Origin: Rikenellaceae bacterium
GTDB taxonomy: Bacteria > Bacteroidota > Bacteroidia > Bacteroidales > Rikenellaceae
DNA: 6,154 nucleotides
Reading direction: 5' to 3'
NCBI GenBank assembly: GCA_020859875.1
Contig: JAJBVJ010000160.1
Location: 1 to 6,154 of the forward strand
Shown: one piece after another, positions 5,796 through 6,154 of the stretch
Layout of the letters: the number at the start of each line of letters is the position of its first letter
Position numbering within the stretch: position 1 is the first letter of the stretch
Made by a program: the position numbers and the translations under genes
Notes under the pieces: model-generated
Told to the model about the DNA's origin: nothing
Database searches by the model: none
Seen by the model: only the letters and a program-made list of their open reading frames with translations

Positions 5796-6154
5796 ATGGA
5801 CAGGAAAGCTGTAATGGTAACAGGGGGTGCCGGATTTATCGGATCGCACCTTGCGCGCAGGCTCGTCGAACGCTACCCCCGAACCAAGATCGTCGTCTTC
5901 GACGCCCTTACCTATGCCGGGAACCTGGCCAACCTCGAGGATCTTTCCGCGGCGGATAACTATGCCTTCGTAAGGGGCGATATAACCGACCATGTGGCCG
6001 TACTGGACACTATCGACGCCTACGGAATCGACACTATCCTCAATCTTGCTGCCGAGAGCCATGTCGACCGGAGTATCTCCGACCCGCTTGTCTTCGCCCG
6101 CACCAATGTAATGGGAACCCTAACGTTGCTCCATACGGCCAAGGATGCCTGGAA
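5796..6154 (+). CDS. rfbB: dTDP-glucose 4,6-dehydratase (RmlB), N-terminal part, cut by window end
   Basis: RmlB is an NAD-dependent short-chain dehydrogenase/reductase that converts dTDP-glucose to dTDP-4-keto-6-deoxy-glucose, the second step of the pathway. Only the first 119 codons are in the window, and the frame stays open to its last base. The translation begins MDRKAVMVTGGAGFIGSHLARRL, with the NAD-binding GGAGFIGSH loop at 10-18. It continues with VVFDALTYAGNLANLEDL, the adenine/nucleotide-recognition stretch of this family, GDITD, and LAAESHVDRSI, the NAD-contacting motif that is strongly diagnostic of RmlB. The catalytic Tyr-x-x-x-Lys and the Asp-Glu pair lie beyond the window. The gene follows rfbD after 18 bases, which include an A-rich tract, and its ATG is again preceded by GAT. 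Being fourth in the operon although it acts second is common. Confidence 0.95.
   Translation, partial: MDRKAVMVTGGAGFIGSHLARRLVERYPRTKIVVFDALTYAGNLANLEDLSAADNYAFVRGDITDHVAVLDTIDAYGIDTILNLAAESHVDRSISDPLVFARTNVMGTLTLLHTAKDAW

Noticed and set aside
5778..6062. Minus-strand frame of 94 codons opposite rfbB
   Set aside because: The plus strand here encodes the diagnostic RmlB N-terminus, which runs open to the window end; the minus frame is a shadow.
1..6154. CRISPR array, tRNA, rRNA, insertion sequence or novel defence system
   Set aside because: No regularly spaced repeats, no transposase-like frame, no terminal inverted repeats and no RNA-gene signatures were seen; all coding space is accounted for by peptide-use and dTDP-rhamnose genes.

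Overview
The window looks like a chromosomal segment of a Bacteroidota bacterium, most likely of the order Bacteroidales. The reasons are the rfbA-C-D-B gene order, starts that mostly lack a Shine-Dalgarno sequence, a TAnnTTTG-type promoter box in the one divergent spacer, and GC-rich genes next to very AT-rich spacers. A Rikenellaceae/Alistipes-like origin is only a guess. All genes belong to recognised families, and I see no RNA gene, CRISPR array, insertion sequence or phage gene.

Left part, minus strand (3394 down to 179): a two-gene peptide-use operon. An OPT-family oligopeptide transporter of 661 residues is followed after 5 bases by pepT, a zinc tripeptidase of the M20B family. The transporter would import small peptides and PepT would cleave the N-terminal residue from tripeptides in the cytoplasm. 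As written, pepT is broken by one extra G in a run of seven G (plus strand C at 803-809). Removing one G restores a 407-residue enzyme of normal length with all metal ligands. A strong hairpin with A and T tracts on its two sides (about 135-161) closes the operon and can work in both directions. Beyond it, positions 1-134 are an extremely AT-rich spacer with no gene that I can support.

Middle (3395-3483): an 89-base spacer between divergent operons. It carries a perfect TAnnTTTG box facing the transporter and only weaker candidates facing rfbA.

Right part, plus strand (3484 to window end): the dTDP-L-rhamnose operon rfbA-rfbC-rfbD-rfbB, with gaps of 7 and 18 bases and one 20-base overlap. 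RfbA makes dTDP-glucose from glucose 1-phosphate and dTTP, RfbB dehydrates it to the 4-keto-6-deoxy sugar, RfbC epimerises it at C3 and C5, and RfbD reduces it to dTDP-L-rhamnose for surface polysaccharide. The rfbB gene is cut by the window end after 119 codons.

The observations most worth checking are the pepT frameshift, the shared GATATG context at the rhamnose gene starts, and the divergent promoter region. I found no evidence of an undescribed system here.
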